Source: Litoditis marina (lineage: Eukaryota; Nematoda; Chromadorea; Rhabditida; Rhabditidae). From it: 64,000 nt of DNA. Under the pieces are notes generated by a model. The model had not been told where the DNA came from, searched no databases, and was given only the letters and a program-made list of their open reading frames with translations. Positions 44,801-56,800 of this stretch are shown here, one piece after another; within the stretch, counting starts at the first letter, position 1; each line of letters begins with the position of its first letter. The stretch is from NCBI GenBank assembly GCA_964036275.1, contig OZ038440.1, positions 12,561,690 to 12,625,689 on the forward strand. The letters are read 5' to 3'. Made by a program: the position numbers and the translations under genes.

Positions 44801-47800
44801 TTCTTTTTTTGAGACACGCATTACCGAATATATCAAATTCTGTCTAGTGAGCACTACCTGCAGTACTGAAACTTTCGTGATTTACAAGGCCTCAGGGTGG
44901 CAACAAATTATCTGAGAGGTTCCCAATATCTGCGACGAAAAACTCCTTTCTCACACGTTTCGCCGTATCACAACACACAGCTAGTTTTTGTTTATTAGAG
45001 GTACGGAATATCAGAATAAATTGAGAAACAAACCAGGACAGACTGGGCGACAGATTAACCTCCAACAGCCATGGTTTCAGATCCTCATCTACCAGCACAT
45101 CGAAGCCAAACAGCTCGAAGTTGGTGCCAATGTGGTTGAGGTTGGTTCGACTGATGGCCACCACGGTACTTTGGACAGACAACAACGACTTGGTGATCAG
45201 GTCCTCGATGCGCATCATCAGAACTGCAACATGATAGTACATCATGTTCATCATCTAGCAGTAATTATATAATATTTATATTTGTAATATGTACTTTTAT
45301 AGCTATCATAACCTCAAGAAGCGTGCTTTCGGGAAAACCAATGCATTTGTGGTCAACCGGGTTCCACCCGACTTGTACGTATAATGTTACTTTCTATAAT
45401 TCAAAAAATAACTATTGAATTGAGAAACTGTTGGTTTGAAGAAACGCGGTAGCTAAAACATCGAATGAAACAACTAACATCGTGAATCGACTCCCTTCGT
45501 CTCGAGGTGTCGCAACAAGGCGCCGAGCGTCCATTTGTGACCAACATCTTCGGCAGACATACTCTCGTTCCTGACAAATAGGTTAACATTATCACATGCT
45601 TGGAAACTAGAAAACCAAAAAACACTCGAATGATCAAGTGGTTAGCGTACGTCTGTCGCTCCAATCGACCCGGGTTCGATCCATCGACTCGCCGCGGTAT
45701 CTAAACGGTAACTGTCACCCCTGCCTCAATTTTCATCTACGGTTCATCTACGGTTCATATTAGTATTTTGTAAATATTGAGAATAATTGTGAAAACGGAT
45801 GAAAAAGATTATAGATAGTTGAGAAAAACTGAAAAACATAGTTTGTTTTAATCAACACATACAAAGAAACTGTCACTTACTCACGAAAAGACTGTGCAAT
45901 TCTCACAAAAATTTCACTGTACCAAACTTATGAATTTACCTAATGAAATCCTTGCTGTTCTTGTTGATAGAGTAGTTGGTGAGGTGAACAAATTCATTTT
46001 CCGGTGAGGCATCAGCGCAATATTTCCCGGATGCTAATCTGTAAAAATAGATTATGAAAAACCTCTCAAATGAGACCGGGTGGAAGTTTGAATATAACTC
46101 ATATCCGAAACGTATGTGGAATTTTGCTACAGTACATTTTACATTTTGTTTTGAAAAAATGAGAAAAGGCGTACAGGTTCATAATGTATGCATAAACAAG
46201 CAGTAGCAACGTGTTTCCTAAATTATTCCTAATTTTTGGCAGAACGAAAAGCAATCGTACAATAGCGTACGCTACGATGGTACTATGAATAATGTTGTAA
46301 CCCTCGTACTCACGAAGTCACAACGATTAGGTATTTCAGGCGATACGTTAGCCTTTTGAATATAACACAACAAAACACTAACTGGACTAGGTTTATTATG
46401 AATATAAATAAGACAATACAATAAAGCCTTTATACCTGACAGGGAGAGAAGAGATAGAATACTAGCCTAGTAGCCAGACTGCTTACTAGCTAGGTAGAGC
46501 TTACAATACTCACAATGCTCGCTGCTTTGTACACGTAAGCAGACGAGGAAACGTAACACGTTAACAGGGTAGCAGACTTATGCTAATGAGCGTAGACATG
46601 AGATGCAATGAGATGATACGTGATAATGGTTCACATATCCAACACCTCCCCTTTTTAACATCAAACATTGGGGATAAGAATAAGAACGAAACATGAACTA
46701 AAGTCACGAAGAGAGACATCGAAGACTAAGCTTAGTAGAGCGGCACTGATCTTCAATCTTTGGCACGGACTGATTCTTCTTCATCGACACGACATGGGAA
46801 CGAGTTCATTTTCTTCTTCTTTTTTCCTCCACGACAAAATGTATGCTTCCCGCATCTTGTTCACCATCTCGAGAGACAGCTCGCTTGCTGACAACCGGCG
46901 TTTCTGATATTCCTTCAGAAGTTGTCCAGCTAATCTTCCTTCTGTGATTTTGGTCTCAGGGTCAACATACTCAGTTACCCAACCAGCCTCAACACATCCA
47001 ACTCTGAACTTTTCAGATGTAAACTGCGAACTCAAACCAGTTACAACAGTTTTCGGGTTTTGTCCAACACTTTTGAACAGTTCCTTCAACGTTCTCATTG
47101 TTGACTTCGATCTGATATCTGTCATCCTTGCAACCACTGGCCACTTTTCCTTCATATCTTCTGCAACAAGATAAGAGATGCCATTCATTGGTCCAATCAC
47201 ATTGACAGTAACTTTTTGCCACACACTTTTCGGTTTCGTCAAATCATCATCTGTGTGTCTCTCCTTTCTAGGACCTGACAACTCCTTGACTGATTGACAT
47301 ACCCTCCTTGGTGCTGACGTACAGTATCCTTCCGTTTCCGCTGACCCTGCTGTGCTTACGCCGGAAACTTTCTGCTGTGGAATCACCGGATTTATGGAAC
47401 ATCCTCGAGCCTTATTCTCTCCAGAATACTCTTCTCTTCGGAACGTCTCCATAATACCATTTCCTCCGTTGATGGTCTGTCCGCTATCCTTCGTTGGTGA
47501 TTCCAAATTTTCTGCTGTGCCGAGATCTTCCATCTCGCACATGTCCGCCATCTTACTTAAATGATGCGACATTTTCTCGTCTTGTGCTATCCATTCCAAG
47601 CCACACAGACTTTCAGCCTTTGACACATATGCATATCCTGTTCCATTCATCGAATTGATCTCGAAGTGACATTTGAGTCGGCCCAAAACGACCATACTGT
47701 CTCCCTTGGCATTTCCGACTCTCACTTTTGATCTTTCCAAGTCTGGACTTCCTATACGTTTCCAATCAATCACACTCATCATAGTGATGTCAGAACCCGT

Positions 47801-50800
47801 ATCCAACTGCATGTCCAACTTGAATCCGTTGACTTGAACAGGCAGGTAACGTCTAACCACGTTAACCTGTTTTCCTGGACTATGAGACTCAACTACCACC
47901 GAGTTATTCACACGAGTTCTCACATCCCTCATGCCAGTTCTGAACTTCTTCGAACGTTCACAGAACTCTGGTTTGTGTCCTGAGCCTTTGCATTTACCAC
48001 AGTTCCACTTCTTGGATTGGCACTTGCGCGAGATATGACCACCTTTTCCGCAGTTCCAACACAAAAGTTCGGAATGTCTCGCTGTGTCAATGCTATCTCC
48101 GCTGTCGTTCCTTGTTCTGACCATATCCACATCTTGTGCTCCTGTTTCAACCATCTTTGCCTCTCGCTTGATGTTGAGCCACAAATCACACTCTTTGTAC
48201 AGATCATGTAACGTGACAGTCTTCTGATCAGAGTGTTTACGGTCCAGAAACATGAGAAGTCGTTGTCTGAGTTCCGCATCTCTGTTAGATTTCAATCCAT
48301 AAATCCATAACAGTGCCTTCAGACCATCTTTGTCCAACTCCTGGAGCTTTGCCTTCTCACATTGCTCATTCACGCGGCCAGTGTACTCCATGTAGTCTTC
48401 CGTGTCCTTCTTCTCTATTTTGAGACAGTGATATCGTGTCGAAAACACTGATGTTTTCACATCGAACATCTCCTTCAAAATCTTGATGGTATCGTCAAAA
48501 GTCACATCTGCGGTCGAATTTGGTAAGATCTGCTTTGTATAGCGATCAAACACATGATTCGAAAGTTTTCCGACCAATAGCCTAACCTTAGACTTGTCAT
48601 CCAACCTTTCTCCATCCACAGTCAACACTTCTCCATAACGTTCGTACCATTTTGAGAAAGTTTGATCACTCTCCGGATCAAAGTTGAAGACTGCTAATCT
48701 CCCACTGAGATCAGCCATCAACCTAGTTGTTCCTGAGACAACTGGTAGTGAAGCTACACTGCCTGGTTCTGCTCTCCTCTCCAGCAGTATGTCCTCCAAC
48801 AACTGCATTCGTTTCTCCTGCTGCTTGAACTGCTCCTCCTGTCGTTCTTCTTGACGCTTGAGCTGTTCTTGTTGCCCTTGCAACAACTTCAACAACAGTT
48901 CCTGCATATTGTTCTCGTCCTTGTCGTCTTCCTTTGTCTTCGGCATAGTGCTGTTGAATTGATCCTATTCGATCCAATCAACACGGTACACTATCCACAA
49001 CAACTCTGTTTGCGGCCACCAAATCAAAATTTGGGCAGCGCTTCGCCTCACCTCGCAAAAGTAACAATCAATTGAAAATTTGGGCAGCAATTCCCCTAAG
49101 GAAATGACTTTACCAGCAATTCAACTGGGTGCTCACTTAGCGGGGGTCGGCGGCAGTACTTACGGTTTCACTTCAACCTAGTACTCCACAACAAACAGTA
49201 TACTGATTCCCGTTCTCTTCACAGGTCACAGTGTTACTACGTCTCGCTTTACAAGACGCAGCCAAAGGGGTGTCGATCTCTTCGTACAAGAGACTTTGTA
49301 GACGACAATGAACAATATCCGAATCCAAAGATCGCAACCAATATCCTCCAATGATCGATCGTTCCAGGGAATCCGAACTTACCAGTAACTTACCAGTAAA
49401 TGCTACGAGAATTTTGCCTATCCTGATCGCCAATTATGTTGTAACCCTCGTACTCACGAAGTCACAACGATTAGGTATTTCAGGCGATACGTTAGCCTTT
49501 TGAATATAACACAACAAAACACTAACTGGACTAGGTTTATTATGAATATAAATAAGACAATACAATAAAGCCTTTATACCTGACAGGGAGAGAAGAGATA
49601 GAATACTAGCCTAGTAGCCAGACTGCTTACTAGCTAGGTAGAGCTTACAATACTCACAATGCTCGCTGCTTTGTACACGTAAGCAGACGAGGAAACGTAA
49701 CACGTTAACAGGGTAGCAGACTTATGCTAATGAGCGTAGACATGAGATGCAATGAGATGATACGTGATAATGGTTCACATATCCAACAAATAATATATCG
49801 TGCACTATGACAACTTGTGTTCCAAGAAACAATCGCTACAAACTACAATGACACCAACCTCGTCAACCCCTCGGCATAGACATAGGTCACAAGTGGATAG
49901 AAGGACGTGACTCCCACGTATATCCTCAGATCAAACTTGTGATCATTGGCGAGAATCGGCTTGTCCAGGTACCTAGATACCAACAGTGTTGACGTGAGAG
50001 GCACATCTTCAGCCTAAAAAGAGATGAATTCTACTCTCTTTCGAAATACATCAAATCGAAAATAAACAAATAGAATATGGCATCTCAATACATAGATAGA
50101 CAGTTGATTTTTGTATCATTCTTGAAAATCAGGTCAGGTAGTTGAGATTCCCGGTTTTCTAAATAATGTTTGATGTACCAAATCAGCTGAAGATTTATTA
50201 ATATAGACTGCTAACTTTTCTAGATGTTATGAAAAATATCACGGCTGGTGAATCCATTTTCCAATGACCTACTGACTCAATACTCAAACACCATCACATA
50301 CTCCAAACTACATGTTTTCCCAACAATCAGACATCTTACCAGACTAAGAACGAAATAGTATGTATCCTACCTTATCGACAAAGAAGATGCCTCGTCCCTG
50401 GGAGGCGCTGACTGGTTTCACGATGAATACGTTCTTCTCGTCTTTCGGGGCATTTTCGAAAGCCTCATTCATACGGACAGAGTCACGCGGAGTTACGTAG
50501 AACTCGGGAATCTGGATAAAAAGGAATGTGACAAATTTTTCGCTCACACTCACACCGACACCTCATGTCTGTTGTACCGCGACCCCTGCCATGAATTTTA
50601 CTATCGCTGTGCAAAACCTCCAAAACTCGTCTACAAAACCGCGATTTTTTGAAATTTTGTTAGGATACAGTTGATTATGGACTCGCGTCTCCTACTTTGC
50701 ACACCCCTTCCTCAAATGCGCGCCTGACGGTGCATGACTTTTCGCGTTGACCTCTTTTTTTGCGAAGGCGTTAGAAAAATGAATGTACATGAACTGTTAC

Positions 50801-52736
50801 CATTTTTCCCGGTGACTTTCTCATAATAAAACAGTACGAAATGTTATAACTCACGAAATCGAACGGTTCTCCGAACAGAGCCTGGGATCGTGCAATGTTT
50901 TCGTACAATTTATCCTTCCTAGTCAACTCGGTGGAACGAGGAAACTGGTTCAGTCGCTGCCTGTAATCAACTCAACTAAATGAACTCAACTTTCACTGTC
51001 TCAATGTTGTTGGCGCACCACTTAAAGTAGGACGATTATGTGAACCAATCCCGTGTCAACGGTCCTTTGAACTGCAATTGAAAAATGTAATGCAGTTTAA
51101 AGGACTGAAGCGTTGCGATTGGACCACATAATCGTTCTTCTTTAAGTACGCTGATAATTTAGCAAATTTCTTTCCACATATTTAACGGTTCAACAAACAT
51201 GAAAAGTCACCCATACCTAAAATAATTTTCCTCCGAGAGTAGCCGAATTCTGATGTGGTTTGATGATCTTTTTGAAACTTCAAAAGTTTCTCTAATACTA
51301 AGTCAAAGTAACCAAGAAGTTGTCTTTGAAAATCCCAGTAATGCTCACTATAAATACTCACCAGGGTTGAAGTGATCGCATTTTGTAGGCCTTGACTGGA
51401 GCGCCAGTCCACATGAGGTTGGTACTAGGATTCTTATTGGAGCACTGAAACAAGCTAGAAAACTGCGAATATTGTTGCTTTCCGAAATTGTTGCATTCGC
51501 ACAGTACAACATGTGTGAGGATACTCTACAATACCTTCGGTACTCTTCTTCTTGTGGATATAACATAAGCCTACACTAGTCTTAAGAAAATAATAAGGAA
51601 CCATTTTAAATACTTTGTATTCACATGCAACGGTCATTAATTGAATTTCTTCCCGACAGGAGGTTGTCAGAGTATAGAAGCAACATACCTGCGTGAAGCC
51701 GTAGCTGTGCAGTAACGTTCGTACCAGCCTCGTGTCGGTTCTCATCATTTTGAACGTCATACTGCATTGCTCGCCGAGCTACAAAGAACAAATGATTGAA
51801 AACATTAATGAAGTTCCTATACATCGCTGAAGTTTTCATTTTCAAATTCAGAACATTTTTAACAGTGCATTTTTCAGCAGTTTGCAAAACAATTTTCTTT
51901 TCTACTTTTATTCACTGTATAAGAGGTGAATTTAATATAATATACCAGCGTTTTTATATACCAGGAAATATATAAACGTAGTCGATCCTACCTGGGTATA
52001 TCTCTCCTGTTTGGTGGGTTCGGCAGTTCGCGATATATGCTTCAAACAATCCGGATAGAAGGTGAGATACTGAAAAAAGCTGATGTAATCTGGACAATGT
52101 GAACCGAAAAAATATTCCAGAATATTTCGTTTTTGTTTTAGCAATACTAGAGCGCCAGCTCACAATTCAATTCAATTTGAGGTTAATGTTGTTCGACTGA
52201 ACTTGTCTACAGAAAAACATCTGAAAATCTCAAATTGTAGGACATTACACCAATTTCACGTGAATCGAACACACCTCATAGGTTTTTCCTCGCCGGTTCG
52301 TGGGGCAATACTGAGAAGCTACGGATGATAATGAGTCCGAGGCATCTGCTTCCGGAACCACATTGTCGCTGCAGTTATCAGTTCTAGAAACTCATAAATA
52401 ATGCTTGTAACAACTACCTCCATATACCAAATCTCTCCTATACATTTCGAATATATATCATTTCATATAGGTATGTTTTCATTTAATAACCAGCATTTAC
52501 AAATGTCTTTAACAAAATGAACTTTGAGAAAAGTATACAGCTAGCAGCTACAGTCTGTATAGATAGTATAAAACGTCATTGCGACGTTCTACGACCGCAT
52601 TCCTATAAAACGAGTAGATTACTGAATCGCTCTTTTTTTTAATGAACAATCGTTAATAATAAACTAACTCCGAACTAATCGATGGTGTATGAGCTGGTGA
52701 TATGGCTGGCTGGGAGGTGGGAAGTGTGGGCGGCAT
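41811..52736 (-). CDS. ttll-5: TTLL5-like tubulin polyglutamylase
   Basis: Adds glutamate chains to tubulin tails (TTLL family, ATP-grasp fold). Eighteen exons in transcription order: 52669-52736, 52275-52368, 51992-52069, 51689-51778, 51362-51444, 50855-50960, 50371-50511, 49859-50013, 45940-46038, 45479-45570, 45034-45223, 44657-44781, 44049-44140, 43707-43867, 43355-43490, 42763-42874, 42305-42431, 41811-41886. All phases close to give 674 residues. Landmarks: NLMWTG near 130, FPRSTELTRKDKLYENI near 145-160, ATP-binding KPVSASQGRGI (K205), HKFDLR (246-250), HLTNYSINK near 295, metal/ATP residues in LLEVNLSPSLS (E390, N392) and GDFVRIFP in the tubulin-binding region. The 42763 donor (GTGCGT) was chosen over GTATGC because only it keeps frame. 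Family certain; the TTLL5 subtype and nematode symbol are inferred from overall resemblance. Confidence 0.92.
42484..42762. other. TTLL intron, nothing seen
   Basis: Part of the intron between exons 42763-42874 and 42305-42431. ORFs here have no supporting features. Confidence 0.4.
42959..43080. repeat. MITE family M2, copy in TTLL intron
   Basis: CTTAAAGTAGGACGATTATG at the left and GGACCACATAATCGTACTTC at the right, forming a fold-back. Confidence 0.85.
45627..45697 (+). other. tRNA-like Pol III fragment in TTLL intron
   Basis: Box A-like CAAGTGGTTAGCGTACG and box B-like GGGTTCGATCC at canonical spacing. The T and acceptor stems do not pair, so it is a relic or SINE head. It is antisense to the host gene. 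Confidence 0.45.
46293..46644 (-). repeat. LTR (3' relative to the element)
   Basis: TGTTGTAACC...ATCCAACA on the + strand, 352 bp, same length and sequence as 49437-49788 by inspection. Confidence 0.95.
46781..48946 (-). CDS. Gag-protease-degenerate integrase polyprotein (no RT)
   Basis: 721 residues, uninterrupted. Residues 1-60 are a Gln/Glu-rich coiled coil. A gag region follows (FSKWYERYGEVL, MEYTGRVNEQC). Two CCHC zinc knuckles start near residue 295 (CWNCGKGGHISRKC and CGKCKGSGHKPEFC). The aspartic protease motif is LDTGSD at 381-386. After about 190 low-similarity residues comes an integrase-like core (near 580-690). There the expected first Asp before IGP is Asn (VNVIGP), the second Asp motif reads VTGLSSQF, and the expected Glu region reads EGRLAG. 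All three catalytic acids therefore appear lost although the frame stays open. Mobilisation would need enzymes from another element. Confidence 0.85.
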   Translation of the reverse strand: MPKTKEDDKDENNMQELLLKLLQGQQEQLKRQEERQEEQFKQQEKRMQLLEDILLERRAEPGSVASLPVVSGTTRLMADLSGRLAVFNFDPESDQTFSKWYERYGEVLTVDGERLDDKSKVRLLVGKLSNHVFDRYTKQILPNSTADVTFDDTIKILKEMFDVKTSVFSTRYHCLKIEKKDTEDYMEYTGRVNEQCEKAKLQELDKDGLKALLWIYGLKSNRDAELRQRLLMFLDRKHSDQKTVTLHDLYKECDLWLNIKREAKMVETGAQDVDMVRTRNDSGDSIDTARHSELLCWNCGKGGHISRKCQSKKWNCGKCKGSGHKPEFCERSKKFRTGMRDVRTRVNNSVVVESHSPGKQVNVVRRYLPVQVNGFKLDMQLDTGSDITMMSVIDWKRIGSPDLERSKVRVGNAKGDSMVVLGRLKCHFEINSMNGTGYAYVSKAESLCGLEWIAQDEKMSHHLSKMADMCEMEDLGTAENLESPTKDSGQTINGGNGIMETFRREEYSGENKARGCSINPVIPQQKVSGVSTAGSAETEGYCTSAPRRVCQSVKELSGPRKERHTDDDLTKPKSVWQKVTVNVIGPMNGISYLVAEDMKEKWPVVARMTDIRSKSTMRTLKELFKSVGQNPKTVVTGLSSQFTSEKFRVGCVEAGWVTEYVDPETKITEGRLAGQLLKEYQKRRLSASELSLEMVNKMREAYILSWRKKEEENELVPMSCR
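49437..49788 (-). repeat. LTR (5' relative to the element)
   Basis: 352 bp, matching 46293-46644. Followed inward on the - strand by the primer-binding site. Confidence 0.95.
51021..51146. repeat. MITE family M2, best-preserved copy
   Basis: Perfect-looking ends CTTAAAGTAGGACGATTATG and ATAATCGTTCTTCTTTAAG, in a TTLL intron. Confidence 0.88.
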
Positions 52737-52785
52737 TCCTAGCCAAGTACTGACCCGACAGTTCGGGTGCGACAAAGGCGATAGG
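52737..52785 (-). promoter_or_regulatory. TTLL 5' UTR and probable spliced-leader acceptor
   Basis: On the - strand an ACATTTCAG acceptor ends at 52786 and is followed by 49 bases to the ATG at 52736. No donor exon that fits was seen upstream, so this is most simply a trans-splice site. A 5' UTR intron is the alternative. Confidence 0.6.
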
Positions 52786-53898
52786 CTGAAATGTAACTAT
52801 TTTAAGGAACACATACTATCTCAATTGTAATAAAACAAATATAGGTTACAAGCAACCAAATCCTATTTACAGAGCGGGTGGCTGTAAGAGGAGTGTATAT
52901 AATTCATTCGCTTGGCATGTATTTCATGTCAAACCAATAACCCTGTTCCATCACACTATTGGAACGATACTACGATATTATTAGATAGTTAAGGATAAGT
53001 CAACTATACCGTTTTCTGTAGACCTTCATTGGAATTGAACTTTACTAGCAAAGTGCAGATATTAGTTGCGGAAATGGAGAATCTCAACTAGCGCGCCGTA
53101 ATTGCAAAATGATAAAGAAAACCGGTACAACTGTCAAAATGACACACATTCTGGCAGGATTCGAGACCTTTACGAAATGGCGACATTTTAAAGTACGAAT
53201 AACTGGGAGATAATGTATCGGATGGTGAACCGAAAAATGAAACAATCAATGCCGAAGAATATAGGGACAAACACATCTTCGAACAAACAAATATAAATTA
53301 TACAACCAGAAAACGAAAAAACTGTAATTGTTCATTATGATCTAGGATAAAACCTTGGAAATTATGAAACGGAGCTACAAATTGTTATAATGCCAAATTA
53401 TACACTCCTATCGAATGCTATATGTCTATATGGTGAGATGAGACTATACAAGTACTGCTCAAATCGTAGTACCTAGATTTATAGAGGGAGGGAGCTATAC
53501 TACCAGTCTGAAAGATAAAAATAAACTCAACAGAGGAAGTACTAACATTATAAAAGAAATGTTGTGAACATCATACACTATCACAGCCGGAGATATCACA
53601 CTTTGAATCACAGCCTCAAAAAAGATTATACATAGGACTGGCTGGTATCCATTAAGACCCGCTATGGATGTATGTATATACAATTGCAAAAATTATTTAA
53701 AAAAAAACATCAAACTCAATATCATAATGTATACTCATATCTACATCTAAATTTTCGAAAACTTCTATTCAAAATTTAACACAGGCCATGGGGACAAGTA
53801 ATACAAAATTTTCGTCTAGAGCATAACTACTTAAAAAAGACCATAGACAGTAAGAAAATATCATTCCCAAATATCGAAACTGAGAATGTAGAAATAAG
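52786..53898. other. Intergenic region between FERRY3 and TTLL genes
   Basis: 1.1 kb of AT-rich sequence containing the FERRY3 3' UTR and the presumed TTLL promoter. No gene was seen. The two genes are on the same strand but the spacing is long for a nematode operon. Confidence 0.5.
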
Positions 53899-56800
53899 TT
53901 AAGTAATCGGTTGAATTTGTGCGGAAACTCCAGGAACCAGATGGAAGATGGTTGGCAGCATCGTGGCAATCTGGAAGTTACAAGTTATCCACTAAATGAT
54001 AGTTTCTAATAAAATACAATTGGCGATAAAACAAGACCAAATGCAAAACAACAAATTCATGTTGGGTCAGATTGAAGCGTAAACCCTAGATAAACTAGAT
54101 AAACTTTCTAAGAATAATCCGGTTCTTCATAAAAAAAAAAGTCAGAGTTTGGAGTCTAGGGAGCACAATTTGAGTCTAAGGATCACTATTTGAAAATTAA
54201 GCTGTCTATTAGGGGCATCCCCATTTAACTCTAATCAATCACAGGTATCAACTCCGACTCACTTGATGATAAATGGATGGAGACAGTCCTGATGGTAACA
54301 CGAAGTTGATGTTGTAATGGGGAGCGGTGGTCGAAGCACCACTAGAAGCCGAACCACAAACCTAAAAAAATTACATTATAATACTCCTTTATAACCTGTA
54401 TTTGACATTAGAAAAACAAAATGTAAATGTTATTGTGGTACATAGAGTATAAGTTAATGGACTAGCACGTTTAAAAACGTTATAATTAAGTTAACAGGGA
54501 ACAGCTTTCTAGATTTTTCTTCATGTGAATTGAATAAAAATCTAAAAAGTTGTTTCTCACTATCAGTAAATTGAGTGCGATCGTGTGAAAATGAAGAAAT
54601 TAGCAAAAACATTTGGACTTCATAATTTGGTGTCCGAATCAGACTAGGAGCACTTCTTCAAATTGGTTTTGCAAAAAATCCGCACGTGTTTCGTGTTGTG
54701 ACAAATCTAGCTATCGAAACAACCAAATTTGCAGCTAAGAAAAACGTACCTCCATCAAATATCCTTTTACACATTTGTAGACCATTTCGGCCCGTTTGAT
54801 ACACCATGCAACGGTGGTTGACTGAAAATTGACCACAAATAACATGATTAAAAAATAACTGTAGTATCTCAGTAGATTAACTAAGACACTGTGGACAACC
54901 TACAGTACTACGTAATGTGCCCTAAAAAATACAATCATTGAACAGAGTCCAGAATGGATATATAAACTACAGTAAGTGATCCACCTCAAAGGTATGCAAC
55001 ATATTAATATTGAATATCAATATTATAAAAAACCCACTTCACTCGGTCGCTCAATGAGCAACAGCGGTATGAAAATGGTTGTGACCCCCAATCGAGCGGT
55101 GAGTCGAATGACATTGCGAATTCCATTCAAACACGGATGCCTGTACAAACATCGAGAGGATCATCATCAATCATATACCGCTCTTTTTACGATCCTCATT
55201 TTCAGAACTTTGCACTTCCTTTGGGATTTGGACGATTAATGAAACTGATTTTGCCACCCGGTCAACTTTCTATGTGCAAAATGGCTAAATAGTGAAAAAC
55301 TGGCTCTATTTCTATTGCAAACATTCAAAAATTGGTAATTACTGATAAAAATTATTGAACATGAATTTTTTTCGAAACAAATGGGTTCTTCAAGGAGATT
55401 ATTTTATTTTCATACTTCCAACTATTTAGATAATTCCGAATGAAGGACCAAGGACTACTACAAAACAAACTCGAGTGAATAGTAAATAACTAACCGACTG
55501 GATATATCAGAGGATTGCAGTTGTTCGTCCACAACGAGGTGGAATACTATCTGAAACACGGAAAAATACGAAAGGGTTGTTGAATCATGCTGCCAAAACT
55601 TTATGAGCAAAACACTACCGAACGATTGACTTGGAAATGTAAGTGTTATGGACAACTACTATCCTAGAATGCAGAAAGGTTCTGTAAACAAGGAAAACTA
55701 CCCTGGCGAACGAAAACAAAAAAGGAGTTCATTTCGTGTGTTTCTAACCTGAACTTGGCGTAAATTCGAGTGTTTCGTACAGTAGACATCGCCGACGGCC
55801 AAAGTAGAGTCGTTTCTGCCCGAGGACATCTTACTTTCCGCCCCAGAACCATTCTCATCAAAGGTCGAAGTGCCACCTTCGGAACATCGCCAACCGTTTG
55901 CCTCCAGTGTCTGAATACCAACATAGTTTAGTGAATTGGAAACAATCATAGAACGGGCTCATTTTTTTGCCACTTGCCAGTATCGAAACAAAACCCTGGT
56001 TTTCGCTTATTTAGCTCGAAAACGGGTCCCTTTTGTAGAATAGTCACCCCAAACAACTAAAACTAAACAAACATTGCTAACTAGAATGAACAAGATATAC
56101 CCCCACCCACAGTTCTAACAGTGAATAAACCTTGGAATGAAGCATGAATTTCTGTCCTAATTCGAATATCACAGCAGTGTAATGATGTACATTAAAGGAA
56201 CAAATAATGGACCAGCTGCCCTAGCCAGATAAGAGTATGTATTCTTTAATATGACAATAAAATCTCATTGAATATGAAAATGATACCAAAATAGTAAAAA
56301 GTGGGGGAACCAACAAATGTGTGAGTTGTGTTTGGTTCGACCTCTATATCAGCAAAAAATGAACAATACGAATTGCTGTGATACTGTAGCCGAGGTATTC
56401 TGCAAAAATAGAACAATACAAATATTGCACAATGGTTCACAACGCACGCACACTATTTTAGAAATTGCCGAAGGGTATTCCATGTGTACTTTGGCGACAG
56501 GCGTGCGTTGTGAACTCATTGTGCAACATTTGTAATGTTCTATTTTTGCAGAATACTTCTGCTACAGTATCACAGCAATTCGTATTGCTCATTTTTTGCT
56601 GATATAGAGATCGAACCATACACAACTCACACACTTGTTGGTTCCCCCACTTTTTACTAATTGTCCTTTTTTTGCTAGTTGTACTCCTACAACTTTCCAT
56701 TTCACCTATTCACCGAGTGAATCTTGTAAATTCATAATATAGAAATCTCAGTTTTGTGTATGCAAGAAGCCGATTTAGACCATAAAATTCAGGTTTTGGC

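Larger units (their letters stand above)
46293..49788 (-). mobile_element. Non-autonomous Ty3/gypsy-type LTR retrotransposon, recent insertion
   Basis: Two 352-bp LTRs (46293-46644 and 49437-49788) look identical by eye. They are flanked by the 5-bp duplication AATAA (46288-46292 and 49789-49793). Read on the - strand, the 5' LTR is followed by a TGGCGATCAGG-type primer-binding site. A polypurine tract AAAAAGGGGAGG abuts the 3' LTR. One ORF (46781-48946) carries gag, protease and integrase-like sequence only; no reverse transcriptase or RNase H is encoded. It inserted in TTLL intron 8, in the same orientation as the host gene. Confidence 0.93.

Noticed and set aside
52675..52785. Alternative last exon of FERRY3 (PIAFVAPELSG... 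to a TAG)
   Set aside because: The exon at 53899-53970 matches the C12orf4 C-terminus, and this stretch fits better as the TTLL 5' UTR and first exon with a GTTAGT donor in phase.
56317..56700. Paired ORFs on opposite strands with MCELC(L/M)VR(P/S)LYQQKM
   Set aside because: The two ORFs are the same sequence read from each arm of a fold-back repeat; no gene evidence.
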